Below, one piece after another: positions 25,201 to 34,100 of a DNA stretch of 64,000 nucleotides. The DNA lies in contig DJGZ01000013.1 of assembly GCA_002433025.1 (NCBI GenBank), forward strand, positions 1 to 64,000, in the 5' to 3' direction. The notes under the pieces were generated by a model that searched no databases, was not told the origin of the DNA, and saw nothing but the letters and a program-made list of their open reading frames with translations. Position numbers and translations under genes: made by a program. The DNA comes from Bacteroidales bacterium UBA5833. GTDB lineage: Bacteria > Bacteroidota > Bacteroidia > Bacteroidales > Lentimicrobiaceae. Within the stretch, counting starts at the first letter, position 1, and each line of letters begins with the position of its first letter.

Positions 25201-28200
25201 GCCGTCAGGTCGGTAAAAGAGGTGGCTGTTTGCCAGCCGCTGACCGGATCTGAAAGCAGCGGATGCGAGGATGTCCCCCGGTAAACCCGGTAATGGGTTG
25301 CCCCGGGCACGGTATTCCAGGTAACTTCCACCCTGTCGGTGTATGTTCCGTCGCTGGCGGTTGCGGTCGGGGCGGTAATAAATCCCAGATATCCGGTGTT
25401 GGCTGCGCTGAAGCCGGTGGCATATGACCCGAATTGACTCATAGCAGCCCTTACCCAGTAGTAATAGGTGTTCCCGTAGGTCGGGCCGTAATCGGTATAG
25501 CTGGAGTCGAGCATTACCCAGGTAAGTCCGGTGATGACATTTTGTTCGGTTGCCAAAGGGGTAAGGCTTCTGTAAATCTTGTAGTGGGTTGCCCCGACCA
25601 CCGGCGTCCAGGTAATAACTATGCGATCACCAAAGGAGCCGTCGCTGGCTTCAACATTTGCCGGTGTTACCAGGGCGGTGTGGCCTGTGTTGTAGCTGCT
25701 TTGAGCGGAAGGCCTTATACCTGCAGGATAACGGGAGGCTTTTACCCGGTAATAATAGGTTTGACCGGGCACAGCCGAATAATCATCATAGACCAGGGCG
25801 TTGGTCCAGGATGGGCTGATCTGATCAGGGGCCAGGTCAAATAATGACTCGGCCCTGAAAACGGCAAAATAGAGCGGTTCACCGCTTGTGTTTTCCCAGG
25901 TAACTGTCACCTTGTCCTGATAATCTCCGTCGCTGGCCTGCACATTGACCGGCGACGCGGGATTTGCCGGGATAACCACCTGGGTGGGGGCTACCCATTC
26001 ATTATTCAATTCATTGGTTTCTTCAACTTCCTCAAGATTGTCGATCAGCAATCCAAGGTAATACGTGCCTGGAGCAAGGCCGGGCAGGACAGCAGCCACA
26101 TCGGTGGCCGGCAGTTGGGCCTGAAGGATCAACCCCGGGCCAACGTTGGTAAATTCATTTTGATGCAGTAAATTGTCATTGGTTGAAATCACATTGTTCT
26201 CTGACAGATAATACCCATAACTTAATTGGTCAATGGTTACCATCGATTGGATAGTTTGACATCCATTCAGCGAACTCACAATTGTTCCGTTGATGGTGGC
26301 ATTTCCGCTGCTGATATAAATGTCGGGGACATAAGTGGGCATAACCGTTGTTTTCCATATGCCACGGCCAAAGGTTCCTGCAAAAAGCTGAGCCGGTGTG
26401 GTTGAATAATTGATAACCAGGTCCCTTACCTGGGTCAAAGGCAATCCGGTTTTAAATGTCACCCAGTCTGTCATGGTTGTATCCTTATAATACACTCCGG
26501 CTGTAGTTCCCACATACAACCCTTCCGGTGAATTATTCATATAGGCGATGGACATCATGCCAAGTTCAGGCAGGTTACCTGTAATGTCCTGCCAGCTGTT
26601 GCCCCTGTTGATGGAACGGTAAACATTCCTTCCCCTGACCAGGTATACAATGTTCGGGTTGGTCGGGTGCGATTCGAACCTGACGCCACCCCATCCGTTG
26701 GGCTGAGTCAATTCTACCCAGACTGGTGAATAATCGAGTGCGTTGCTCGACCGGAACATCCTTCCATTGTTGTAGGCGATGTAAAGAAGACTTTCCTGCG
26801 CCCGTGACTGCTCTATGAATTCAATGGTTGTTCCTTCGTCAGTTCCGGCGATGTTGTCGGATATTTTGAAAAACTGGACATCGGCCGCATTTGCAGCCTT
26901 TATGTTATTACTCCTCCAGACATCATGGGCACCATAAAACATCATATTGGGGTTGAAATAACTTACCATGAAGGAGGTTTGAAAGTTGGCTTTCTGGTTA
27001 ATACCATGCGAGCCGTTCGCGGCAATTGTTTGAAATGTTGAGCTTCCGGTTCCTCCGCCCGTAGCACGGGCAACATGCCCATCTTGGCTGCTTCCATAGA
27101 TATAATTTTCATTGGTTGGATCAAACCTGCATGTAATGCCATCACCACCGATGGAGCGGTACCAGTAGCCGCCATTGGTCACAAAAGTGGCCGCATCCTG
27201 ATTCCCGGTAACGATATGATTGGGATTCTGGGGTGAAACATCGATGCGGTAGCTGGTTCCCACAATCAGGCCGTTGCTTGAGTAAACATAATCACTCCCG
27301 TTGTCGGTATACCAGATGCCCGAATCATTTCCTATGAAAAGTCGGTGTGTAACAGGATGAAAATCAAATATGTGCTGATCGTCCGCATAAACATCTTCCT
27401 GATTCACCCAGGTCACCCCTCCGTTTGTCGATTTGTAGAAATTGACCATGCCAGCATACATAATGTTTTCGTTCAGCGGATCATAGATTACATCCAGATT
27501 ATATCCGCCCTGACCTTCTCCGGCGCTGAAGCCACTGGCATTCAGATCAACAAAATGATCACCCGATTGAGTCACCTCTAATGCCTTATAAAATTTGGAA
27601 TCCCGGGTGCAAAGCAGATATACCTTATCAGGGTTGGCCGGCGTAACACTCATGGCAACCCGGTGGGCGTTGGTCCAGTACTTTAGTGCCCAGCTATTGC
27701 CGTGGTCTGTTGATTTATAAAAGGCGGTTCGGTCTACACAATAGAGAATTTCAGGCGTCCCGGGACGGGTTTCTATGTCCATGATATTTTTAGACAGTTT
27801 CAGTTCCCAGCTCGATCCACCGTCATATGACTTGAAAATACCATAATTACTACCCACCAGGATAATATTGGAATAGGTGGGATGGATGATGATTTTTGAA
27901 ACAGTATGGTCCGTTCGGGTATCAAGGGGTTTTGCCTCCCATGTTAATCCGCCATCTATTGATTTATAAATGCCTATTCCCCTGGTACTGTGGCCATCCC
28001 TGTCACCAGTTCCGATATACATGATGTTGGGATGTTCAGGATTGATAGCGATTGCTGAAACGCCCAGTGCTGAAATATTATCGGTGTTCAGATTTTGCCA
28101 GCTGGAACCGCCGTTATAGGAAACCCACAACCCGCCCAGCGGGGCACCGACATAGACTATCTGATCGTTGGTGGGATGGAAGGCAATGGCGGTGACCCTG

Positions 28201-28634
28201 CCAAGCCCGGCAACGTTATTGTTTGTCGTGCCGGTATTGTAAACCGGTTGGTTTGGCCCAAGACATGTCCAGTTTCCTGTAATGGCCTGATTGCTGTTCA
28301 TTTGCATGAAATTCATGGCGGCATTTACATCTTCCTGAGGCGACCTGAGACTGCCGTCGGGCATGGCATAGGGCGCATGTGCATCCAGCCACCGCATAGC
28401 CTGTTTATAACCACTTCCCTTAACTTTTTCCCTGTTTTTCCAGTAATTGATCAGATCAGATCTTAATTCATAGTAATTGGTTTTGCTGTCAATGATCTTC
28501 TCCTGCCAGTAATCCAGGCAGCCATAAGTGGGTGGAGTTGGTTTCTCAGGGGCCTGTTCAGCGGTTTGTCCGAAGCATAAAAATGTGATCAGCGTCAGGG
28601 CCATCACCATACTTAGGCGGGTCAGTGTTTTCAT
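22218..28634 (-). CDS. Giant secreted Asp-box/BNR propeller, FN3, beta-helix protein with dockerin-like tail
   Basis: Exported modular protein of about 2138 residues; signal peptide MKTLTRLSMVMALTLITFLCFG. Modules in order: Sortilin/BNR-like propeller (about 95-770) with many 'S-DGG-SW' Asp-boxes and 'HPTNPNIVY' text; a CARDB-like domain (about 775-900; EEVEETNELNNEW); five fibronectin III modules (about 905-1360; ASDG-Y-D-V-VTW and YYYRV); a second CARDB-like segment (about 1370-1490); a right-handed beta-helix (about 1560-1920; LLIRNNEITGY, ISGNYLRNG); an SPTTPDIGADEF motif; and the shared 190-residue module with loops DVNQDGAVDTADM and DVNGDGTVDTGDM. The N-terminal half is paralogous to the protein at 31122-35018. 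Probably a surface adhesin or glycan/protein-binding scaffold; no catalytic residues are identifiable. I chose the ATG at 28634, seven codons into the open frame. Confidence 0.88.
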   Translation of the reverse strand: MKTLTRLSMVMALTLITFLCFGQTAEQAPEKPTPPTYGCLDYWQEKIIDSKTNYYELRSDLINYWKNREKVKGSGYKQAMRWLDAHAPYAMPDGSLRSPQEDVNAAMNFMQMNSNQAITGNWTCLGPNQPVYNTGTTNNNVAGLGRVTAIAFHPTNDQIVYVGAPLGGLWVSYNGGSSWQNLNTDNISALGVSAIAINPEHPNIMYIGTGDRDGHSTRGIGIYKSIDGGLTWEAKPLDTRTDHTVSKIIIHPTYSNIILVGSNYGIFKSYDGGSSWELKLSKNIMDIETRPGTPEILYCVDRTAFYKSTDHGNSWALKYWTNAHRVAMSVTPANPDKVYLLCTRDSKFYKALEVTQSGDHFVDLNASGFSAGEGQGGYNLDVIYDPLNENIMYAGMVNFYKSTNGGVTWVNQEDVYADDQHIFDFHPVTHRLFIGNDSGIWYTDNGSDYVYSSNGLIVGTSYRIDVSPQNPNHIVTGNQDAATFVTNGGYWYRSIGGDGITCRFDPTNENYIYGSSQDGHVARATGGGTGSSTFQTIAANGSHGINQKANFQTSFMVSYFNPNMMFYGAHDVWRSNNIKAANAADVQFFKISDNIAGTDEGTTIEFIEQSRAQESLLYIAYNNGRMFRSSNALDYSPVWVELTQPNGWGGVRFESHPTNPNIVYLVRGRNVYRSINRGNSWQDITGNLPELGMMSIAYMNNSPEGLYVGTTAGVYYKDTTMTDWVTFKTGLPLTQVRDLVINYSTTPAQLFAGTFGRGIWKTTVMPTYVPDIYISSGNATINGTIVSSLNGCQTIQSMVTIDQLSYGYYLSENNVISTNDNLLHQNEFTNVGPGLILQAQLPATDVAAVLPGLAPGTYYLGLLIDNLEEVEETNELNNEWVAPTQVVIPANPASPVNVQASDGDYQDKVTVTWENTSGEPLYFAVFRAESLFDLAPDQISPSWTNALVYDDYSAVPGQTYYYRVKASRYPAGIRPSAQSSYNTGHTALVTPANVEASDGSFGDRIVITWTPVVGATHYKIYRSLTPLATEQNVITGLTWVMLDSSYTDYGPTYGNTYYYWVRAAMSQFGSYATGFSAANTGYLGFITAPTATASDGTYTDRVEVTWNTVPGATHYRVYRGTSSHPLLSDPVSGWQTATSFTDLTAGTAVKYYYWIKASQDAAGTVTTGYGAKDAGYRNFVPPPVTASDGTSTSYTNVSWTAVTGASYYKVYRRNSTIDPYAPVSGWVTRTSRSDATGVPGALYQYSVRVASDTNYIVSNYAAYDAGYRRIAAPVVSTTIGAQADRVTIAWQPAEGATHYRVQRAIIENPVYITLASYSNTLNNYYEDLTAVPNQRYYYRVTGAVNSSGLRAGNNGIVIGMAGACSNLAEEDTTMRSVNLHGTTIDIGMRLANQGYYNLADSVSITVYLESSPPDGTPEVTLGTVKIPPLEVDGFYDATFSADAGNIPGFDFTYGAWHIALGINCDNGNGNCDNTTADDYVLWYDPGVNYTDAMHGIYTIGSAACDFASPAAALEAMLTRGISDPVTFHLMPEEFIGQLYFTHINSSGSDKGIVFTRHPDHPDTATIVAVPTKTGNYTIRIENSTNLTFDGLHLKTLGASDFEDTYGRVIHLGSGCNQVSFINNDIEGFTDDAHYGYENGVIYAGYFTGSDLLFENNRIRNGATGIDIQGANLTTGPVSNLLIRNNEITGYRKIGVDLRFINHLEISGNYLRNGFLSSQWANGMYISDVINGADISHNRIQLEGNAEVKHALALFDCNMEASQPMLISNNFITLESGSFLSYGVSPAFSNHFLIAHNSINIYGTPGTISSALTFQGEGTPQEYTNTVLNNILVNQAGGFCFTYTNYLENPEFITEMDYNNLVTNGPAMFSVDQVPYPDMSSWRSLTGLDMNSVSLNPGFVSNTDLHCTNPAFDNLGTPFPAVSTDIDGDPRSPTTPDIGADEFNNEPTETTLILEVFLEGLYNGSNTMRQASDENGPHFSTGIADQVLIELHDASGYGNIVYTSPPVNLGINGQAVITVPGSFSGSYYITIRHRNSLPTTTAAPVSFSNSSVAFNLDHPSKAFGGNLLMMIDGRYVIYGGDVNQDGAVDTADMTPVDNDASGFATGYLATDVNGDGTVDTGDMTIIDNNAAAFVSSITP
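22224..22405 (-). repeat. Shared dockerin-loop coding repeat, copy 2
   Basis: Nearly identical over about 180 bp to 15137-15315, 31125-31310 and 35385-35570. Confidence 0.8.
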
Positions 28635-28687
28635 GATTTCAGTATTTTTTATCAAGCAGAATTGTATAAATCAATGATAATCAAATG

Positions 28688-28969
28688 CTAAGCAGTGTGC
28701 CGGTAGATGTCGAATTCCTTGTAGTTGAAAGGCTGGCGGTTTAATTGCTGATTGCTGAAGTGGTTGATATAGCCGGCATGCTGGATGATCCAGTCGATAA
28801 AAGCTGAAAGGTTGTCTTCCTCCCCTTCGGCCAGTATGGTAACCCCCTGAAAGGGGCTGTAATCCATTCTCCCGCAGATGCCCAGCTTATAAGCAGCCTG
28901 CATACATGCAAAACCAAAGCCGTCATCGTAGGTGGCCCGGTGAAATGTAATCATAGAGCAGGTGGTCAT
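28688..28969 (-). CDS. Acylphosphatase-like protein with degenerate active site
   Basis: About 93 residues with the layout of an acylphosphatase: strand, helix AAYKLGICG, the FQGVTILAEGEEDNLSAFIDWI core and a C-terminal strand. The two catalytic positions are changed. The Arg expected after GVGF is Ala (GFGFAC), and the Asn after GxV is Tyr (GRMDY). A 25-residue C-terminal extension (FNYKEFDIYRH) is also unusual. It is therefore probably not an active phosphatase, perhaps a binding or regulatory version. The open frame extends to 28990, but a TATATTTG promoter element covers that start, so Met at 28969 (or 28954) is preferred. It sits 53 bp upstream of the giant BNR gene, on the same strand. 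Confidence 0.7.
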   Translation of the reverse strand: MTTCSMITFHRATYDDGFGFACMQAAYKLGICGRMDYSPFQGVTILAEGEEDNLSAFIDWIIQHAGYINHFSNQQLNRQPFNYKEFDIYRHTA

Positions 28970-28989
28970 AGCTGAATGTGCCGGATACA

Positions 28990-28997
28990 CAAATATA
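28990..28997 (-). promoter_or_regulatory. Candidate -7 element for the acylphosphatase-like gene
   Basis: Minus strand TATATTTG, 21 bp before the ATG at 28969. The transcript may continue into the giant BNR gene. Confidence 0.5.
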
Positions 28998-29082
28998 AGC
29001 TGCCAACTAAGGGTTCAGCAAATTTTCGGGAGGGACAAAGAGGGGGACAAGAATCAAATCTTACTGTAGCAGGAATAAATGT

Positions 29083-31020
29083 TCAGATCTTCTTCAACTC
29101 GGTCGTCAGGTCGCAGCTGGGCGGCAGATTCATCTTTTTTCGCAGCCGCTGCCTGTTTTTATGCGCGGTTTCAAGGGATACATTCATCATGCCGGCAATT
29201 TCCCTTGAACTCAGGTTGATACGCAGACAGGCGGCCAGGCGGGTGTCGTGCTCGGTAAGATCAGGATAGGATTGCTTCAGCCGGTCGAAGAAACCCGCAT
29301 GAACCTGCTCAAATTCCAGCCTGAACTTTTTCCAGTTGTGATCGGTATCCGTATTTGAATTGATAAACCGGACAAGTTCATTCAGGGCATCACCATTGCC
29401 TGAGAACCGGATCCGTTCCCGGATTTCATACATGATTTCATTTTTCCTGACAATATTGAGCAGCGAGTTGGCCAGTTCATTGTTTTTAACTTCAATTTCA
29501 GCCGTGTGTTTCTCCCGCTCAAGCCTGTTGATCTGCTGTTCGGCAAATACCCTCTCCTCCAGTACCTGATTTGCTGTATCCTTCCGTGCAATTTCAAGAT
29601 TTGCAAGATAATTGTCCTGTTGCAGGATCAGCTGTTGTTGCTTCAGGTATTTCGACCTTACCCTGAAAAGACTCACAGCCATGATCAGCAACAGAAAAAG
29701 CCCTGCGGTAAAAATCAGCAGCATTTTCTGCCTTCTTGCTTTAATTTCATTGTCCCTTAAAAGCAGTTGGTTTTCTTTTTCATGCTTTTCAGTTTCATAG
29801 ATGATTTCATAACGGGAGATGAGGTCATTCGTTTCGTTTGTGAAAATGGAGTCTTTCACCCGGGAATAATCCAGGTAGTAATTTAATGCAAGAGCGCTGT
29901 TCCCCTGTTCCTTCGCCAGCTCAAAAAGACTTTTGTAATTGCGGCTCAGGTGGTGCAGCGACTGGTTGCGCGATGCAATCGTGACGCTTTCCTTGTAACA
30001 AGTTTCTGCAGCCCTGTTGTTGCCTGTTTTGCGGTATAAGTCACCCATGTCTGCGAGTGTAATAATCTGGGATTCAAGGATGCCAGCCGACCTGAAAACG
30101 GCCAGCGCTTCTTCATGCAACCGGATGGCCTCAGTATAGCGTCCCATAGCAGCCAGTACGCTGCCGATTTCATTTTTCCTGACCCCAGCCCGGATGGATT
30201 GCTTGTATTTCGTATCAATTTCAAGCGCCTGGTTAAGATATTCAAGCGCTTTTTCATAATCTTTCAGATTATACCAGGCCATGCCGATATTGCTGAGCTT
30301 AACCGGTTTTTTAGATTCTTCCCGGGTAAGTTCAAGCGCTTCGGTATAAAACTCCAGCGCCCGGTGGTGTTTACCCCACCGGCTGTAAACCATTCCCAGA
30401 TTATTCAGCGAGATGGCAATGGCGGCAGAGTCTCCGCTTTTTCTGTCAAGGGTAAGCGTCCTGTTAAAATAATCTACAGCCTTATCGTACTGCGCCCTGA
30501 AAAAGTAGTTGGTGCCGATGTTACAGAGGTTATTGCTTATTTCTGTCTGATTTCCGAGTCTTTGCTGTATGCTCAATGAAGCGAGATTCAGTTCCAGTGC
30601 CTTGTCATAAATACCCAGTTCCTGGTAACAATAGGCGGCATCGGTGAGCCTTTCGGCCATGAACCCGGATGAATCCCGGTTAATTTCATAACTATAAATG
30701 GCTGATTGAAGGTAGAAATCGATGGCTTTGCGGTAATCGTTTTTGTAATAGCAGGCCTCGGCCATCCATCTTGCTGCATGTGAGAGCCGGCTCAGATCAT
30801 TGATTTTCATCGCCATTTCCAGCGCTCTGCCGGCCATTACGAATGCCGTGTCCGGATTTTCCTCAGCCATTCGCCCGCTGCGCGCGATCAAAGTGTCGAT
30901 AGAAGCAGCTTTGTTTTTTCCCGGAGCTGGCTGCTGGTTTTGCCGTACGGGCTGGCCTCCCGAAAGAGAAGGGAGGGTCAGCAACAGAAACGTAATAATG
31001 CTGTTGTAAATGACTTGCAT
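29083..31020 (-). CDS. TPR sensor with transmembrane helix and LuxR-type DNA-binding end
   Basis: Protein of 645 residues with a signal peptide or N-terminal helix (1-22) and about seven tetratricopeptide repeats between 60 and 395 (motifs such as NLGMVYSRWGKHHRALEFY). A membrane helix lies near 440-458 (LIFTAGLFLLLIMAV) and a coiled coil at 465-545. The C-terminal winged/LuxR-like HTH (about 585-640) includes LTEHDTRLAACLRINLSSRE and SLETAHKNRQRLRKK. This is the Bacteroidota family that senses an envelope signal through TPRs and acts on transcription from the membrane. It lies between two dockerin-tailed genes and is the best local candidate regulator of the cluster; that link is inference. 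Confidence 0.85.
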   Translation of the reverse strand: MQVIYNSIITFLLLTLPSLSGGQPVRQNQQPAPGKNKAASIDTLIARSGRMAEENPDTAFVMAGRALEMAMKINDLSRLSHAARWMAEACYYKNDYRKAIDFYLQSAIYSYEINRDSSGFMAERLTDAAYCYQELGIYDKALELNLASLSIQQRLGNQTEISNNLCNIGTNYFFRAQYDKAVDYFNRTLTLDRKSGDSAAIAISLNNLGMVYSRWGKHHRALEFYTEALELTREESKKPVKLSNIGMAWYNLKDYEKALEYLNQALEIDTKYKQSIRAGVRKNEIGSVLAAMGRYTEAIRLHEEALAVFRSAGILESQIITLADMGDLYRKTGNNRAAETCYKESVTIASRNQSLHHLSRNYKSLFELAKEQGNSALALNYYLDYSRVKDSIFTNETNDLISRYEIIYETEKHEKENQLLLRDNEIKARRQKMLLIFTAGLFLLLIMAVSLFRVRSKYLKQQQLILQQDNYLANLEIARKDTANQVLEERVFAEQQINRLEREKHTAEIEVKNNELANSLLNIVRKNEIMYEIRERIRFSGNGDALNELVRFINSNTDTDHNWKKFRLEFEQVHAGFFDRLKQSYPDLTEHDTRLAACLRINLSSREIAGMMNVSLETAHKNRQRLRKKMNLPPSCDLTTELKKI

Positions 31021-31121
31021 ATCTTCTCAGGCTTACAGGTTAATCATCCCGGGGTTTGTTATGCATCAGCGTACGTTGTTTTGAGATTCTTATTTCCGGA
31101 AACGGTGCAGGATGATTGCAT

Positions 31122-34100
31122 CTATGGCGTGATGCTGCTTACAAATGCCGCCGCGTTGTTATCAATGATGGTCATATCCCCGGTATCCACCGTGCCGTCA
31201 CCGTTTACATCGGTTGCCAGGTAGCCGGTAGCAAAGCCGGAAGCATCGTTATCCACCGGAGTCATATCGGCGGTGTCCACCGCGCCGTCTTGATTTACAT
31301 CACCGCCGTAAATCAGGTATTTCCCTGATGCCCATTTCAGATTCGAACCAAAAGCCTGACCGGCTGTGCTTGTAAAATTATATGCTATAGCCGGTTGACT
31401 GAATGAGACAGGGCTGCCTGACCAGGTTTCGATACTGTTTCGGTGATTCACTACAATATAATAACTCTGATTTATTGAAGAGGGAACCTCCAGCAGGGCC
31501 GTGCCATCCGTATTTAAATTTACAGTATAAGGTCCGGCAGCATTTGCATAGGGAGGTGACGGATGGCGCAGCCCGATGGTAACCTGATCGGCCACTGTAC
31601 CTTCATACTGATTGCCTGATGCATTCTGAGCCTTATTTAACGAAGTGCCGTTGTAGAGGCCTTCAAGCAATAGGGTAAGTTGCAGGCTTTTGTCAGTGGA
31701 AAGAATAATTACATTGTAGTCTTCCGTTTCGCCATAATATTGGTCGGAACAGGCATCAAAATCGCTCACATCCCAAACCTCTCTGACACGCATACGGGTT
31801 ATACCTGTTAGCGCGTTTCCCGGTACAGTAAATAATATGGTTTCTGACGAAGGGAAAGGCGGAACATAAATATTTCCCAGTTTTTCGGCACTGTCAAAAA
31901 TCCCATCCCTGTTGTAATCAATCCAAACGGCTATATAACTTGGATCTTCAGTTCCTGCGCTCAGGCTGATTGTGTTGACTGAACCAACTGTAAGACCGGT
32001 TGTCATCGAGCTGTAATAGGTATAATACGGACTTTCAAGGCCAACCGTTTGATTGTCAATATCACCTAACTGAACATGAGATATATAATCACCCCAACCT
32101 GTTCCGTAAATGCTTGCCGGGATACAATAACTGACAGGAATAACACTGATAAAGTTTGTTTTTATTTTGGTATTGATGCCATAATTGTTTGTTGCTGTTA
32201 AGGTTACAGAATATTGACCTGGTTCGGAAAACACTACTTCCGGATTCTGCGAACCGGCATTGGTTCCGTTGACAAAGGTTATTGTTGAAGGGCTGAATGT
32301 CCACGACCAGCCTGTTGGAAGAAAGCCTGATATATCAGTGAATGTTACAACTTCTGAAACTGCAGGCGTATAGTTGTCGGATACAAAGTCAGCAAGCGGA
32401 GCCGACAATGTTGTTGAATGTGCGGAAGCTCCGATTGAATATTTGTGCGCAGGATCATACGACCAGGCCCTGTAATAATAAGTAGTTCCCTGGCTAAGAC
32501 TGAGATGATTAAAGGAAGTGCCACTACCTGCGTATAAAACGGTACCTCCACCCTGAATTGAACTGCCGGCAGTGTATGTTTGTCCGTTTTGTGGTGTTCC
32601 GAATGAAGCAACCGGCGACCATGCAACCATCACATCATCGTTACTTGTGTTTTTATTCCATGCAAGATTGATCTGGACGTTTGATACAGTGTTTGCAGTG
32701 AGGCCGGAAGGATTTAGCGGCCCGGTTTCAATCAGGTCGCTTTTCCATAATCCCCTGCCGTAGGTAGCGGCCATCAGCCGGTTGTTTTCAGGATTTATGG
32801 CATCGTAATATATCTCCAGTTCACGTACATCAACCACCGGTAACCCGTTGTTAAAGATTATCCAGTCGTTAAGTTCAGGATTTTTATACAATACTCCGGT
32901 TTGAGTTCCGATATAAAGCCCCTCATTGCTGTTTTTATCAAATACAATGGTATTCACAGGAACGCCGGGCAATGCTCCCGGCACCATTGTCCAGTTTACT
33001 CCCCTGTTCAGTGATTTATACACATTGTTTCCTGCAGTGGCATAAACAATATCCGGATTATCGGGGTGCGCTTCAAGATCGGAAGGAGTGTTTCCTCCCG
33101 GAAGTGTGCACGACGTCCACCCGGGTGAATCCGCATTCGCATTATCCGTTCTTACCATGCTTCCCCAACGCACTACATATAAAATATCAACATTGGCCGG
33201 CGATTGTTCCAGTACGATACAATCCGCCGTTTCTCCGTTCGAGATTTTTGTCCATACAGGTGATGAAGCCCTTACATCATTGCATTTCCATATATTTTTG
33301 TATCCGACAAACATTCTTTTGGGATCATTCTCACTCAATATGAATGGAGTTACCCATGCCCCTGACTCATTTATACCAAAAGCGCCATTGCCGGCGATCC
33401 TGAGTTCGTTTTCATTATTAAACCGTCGGAAAATGTCGCCGAAATATATTGTATGGTAAGTGTAGGCAGCATTCTGATAATCAACAGCACATTCCATTCC
33501 ATCGCCTCCGCCTGTTGCTACCCATCCGGTGGATAAGTTAGTGTAGGTTCCGTTATCCTGAAACCCGTTTATGGTTTTTCCGGCATCAGTCTGGCTTTGG
33601 CCGATCTTATAAATTTGTCCGATTGTCATACCGACAGTACAATCTGTCCAGTTGGTTCCGCCATCATCGGAGTAATATATTCCGCCATCATTGCCGGTAT
33701 ATAACCGGCCGGTTACAGGCGAATATCCCAGGTAATGGCAGTCGGCATGAACAGCTGGCAAATCACACCCGCCCGCCCAACTGGTCTTTTTCGTCCAGTT
33801 TACACCTCCGTCGGTGGATTTCCAGATATCAATACCGCCGACATAAATTACATTCGCATTGGCTGGGTCAGCAACGATTGCAAGGTCATACCAGCCCTGA
33901 CCTCCCGAACCACTTCCATCGCACGACCAGTCGAGGATGTTGGGCGTTGTGGATCGCACTGAAAAGCTTAAACCGGCATCTGCAGAACGGTAAACGCATT
34001 TAAAACCACTGCTGTTGTCTGATTGGACAAAATATACAACATTTGGATTGGCCGGTGTTACAGCAATGGCGCCTCTCTGGCCGGATGTAAGGCCAGAAGT

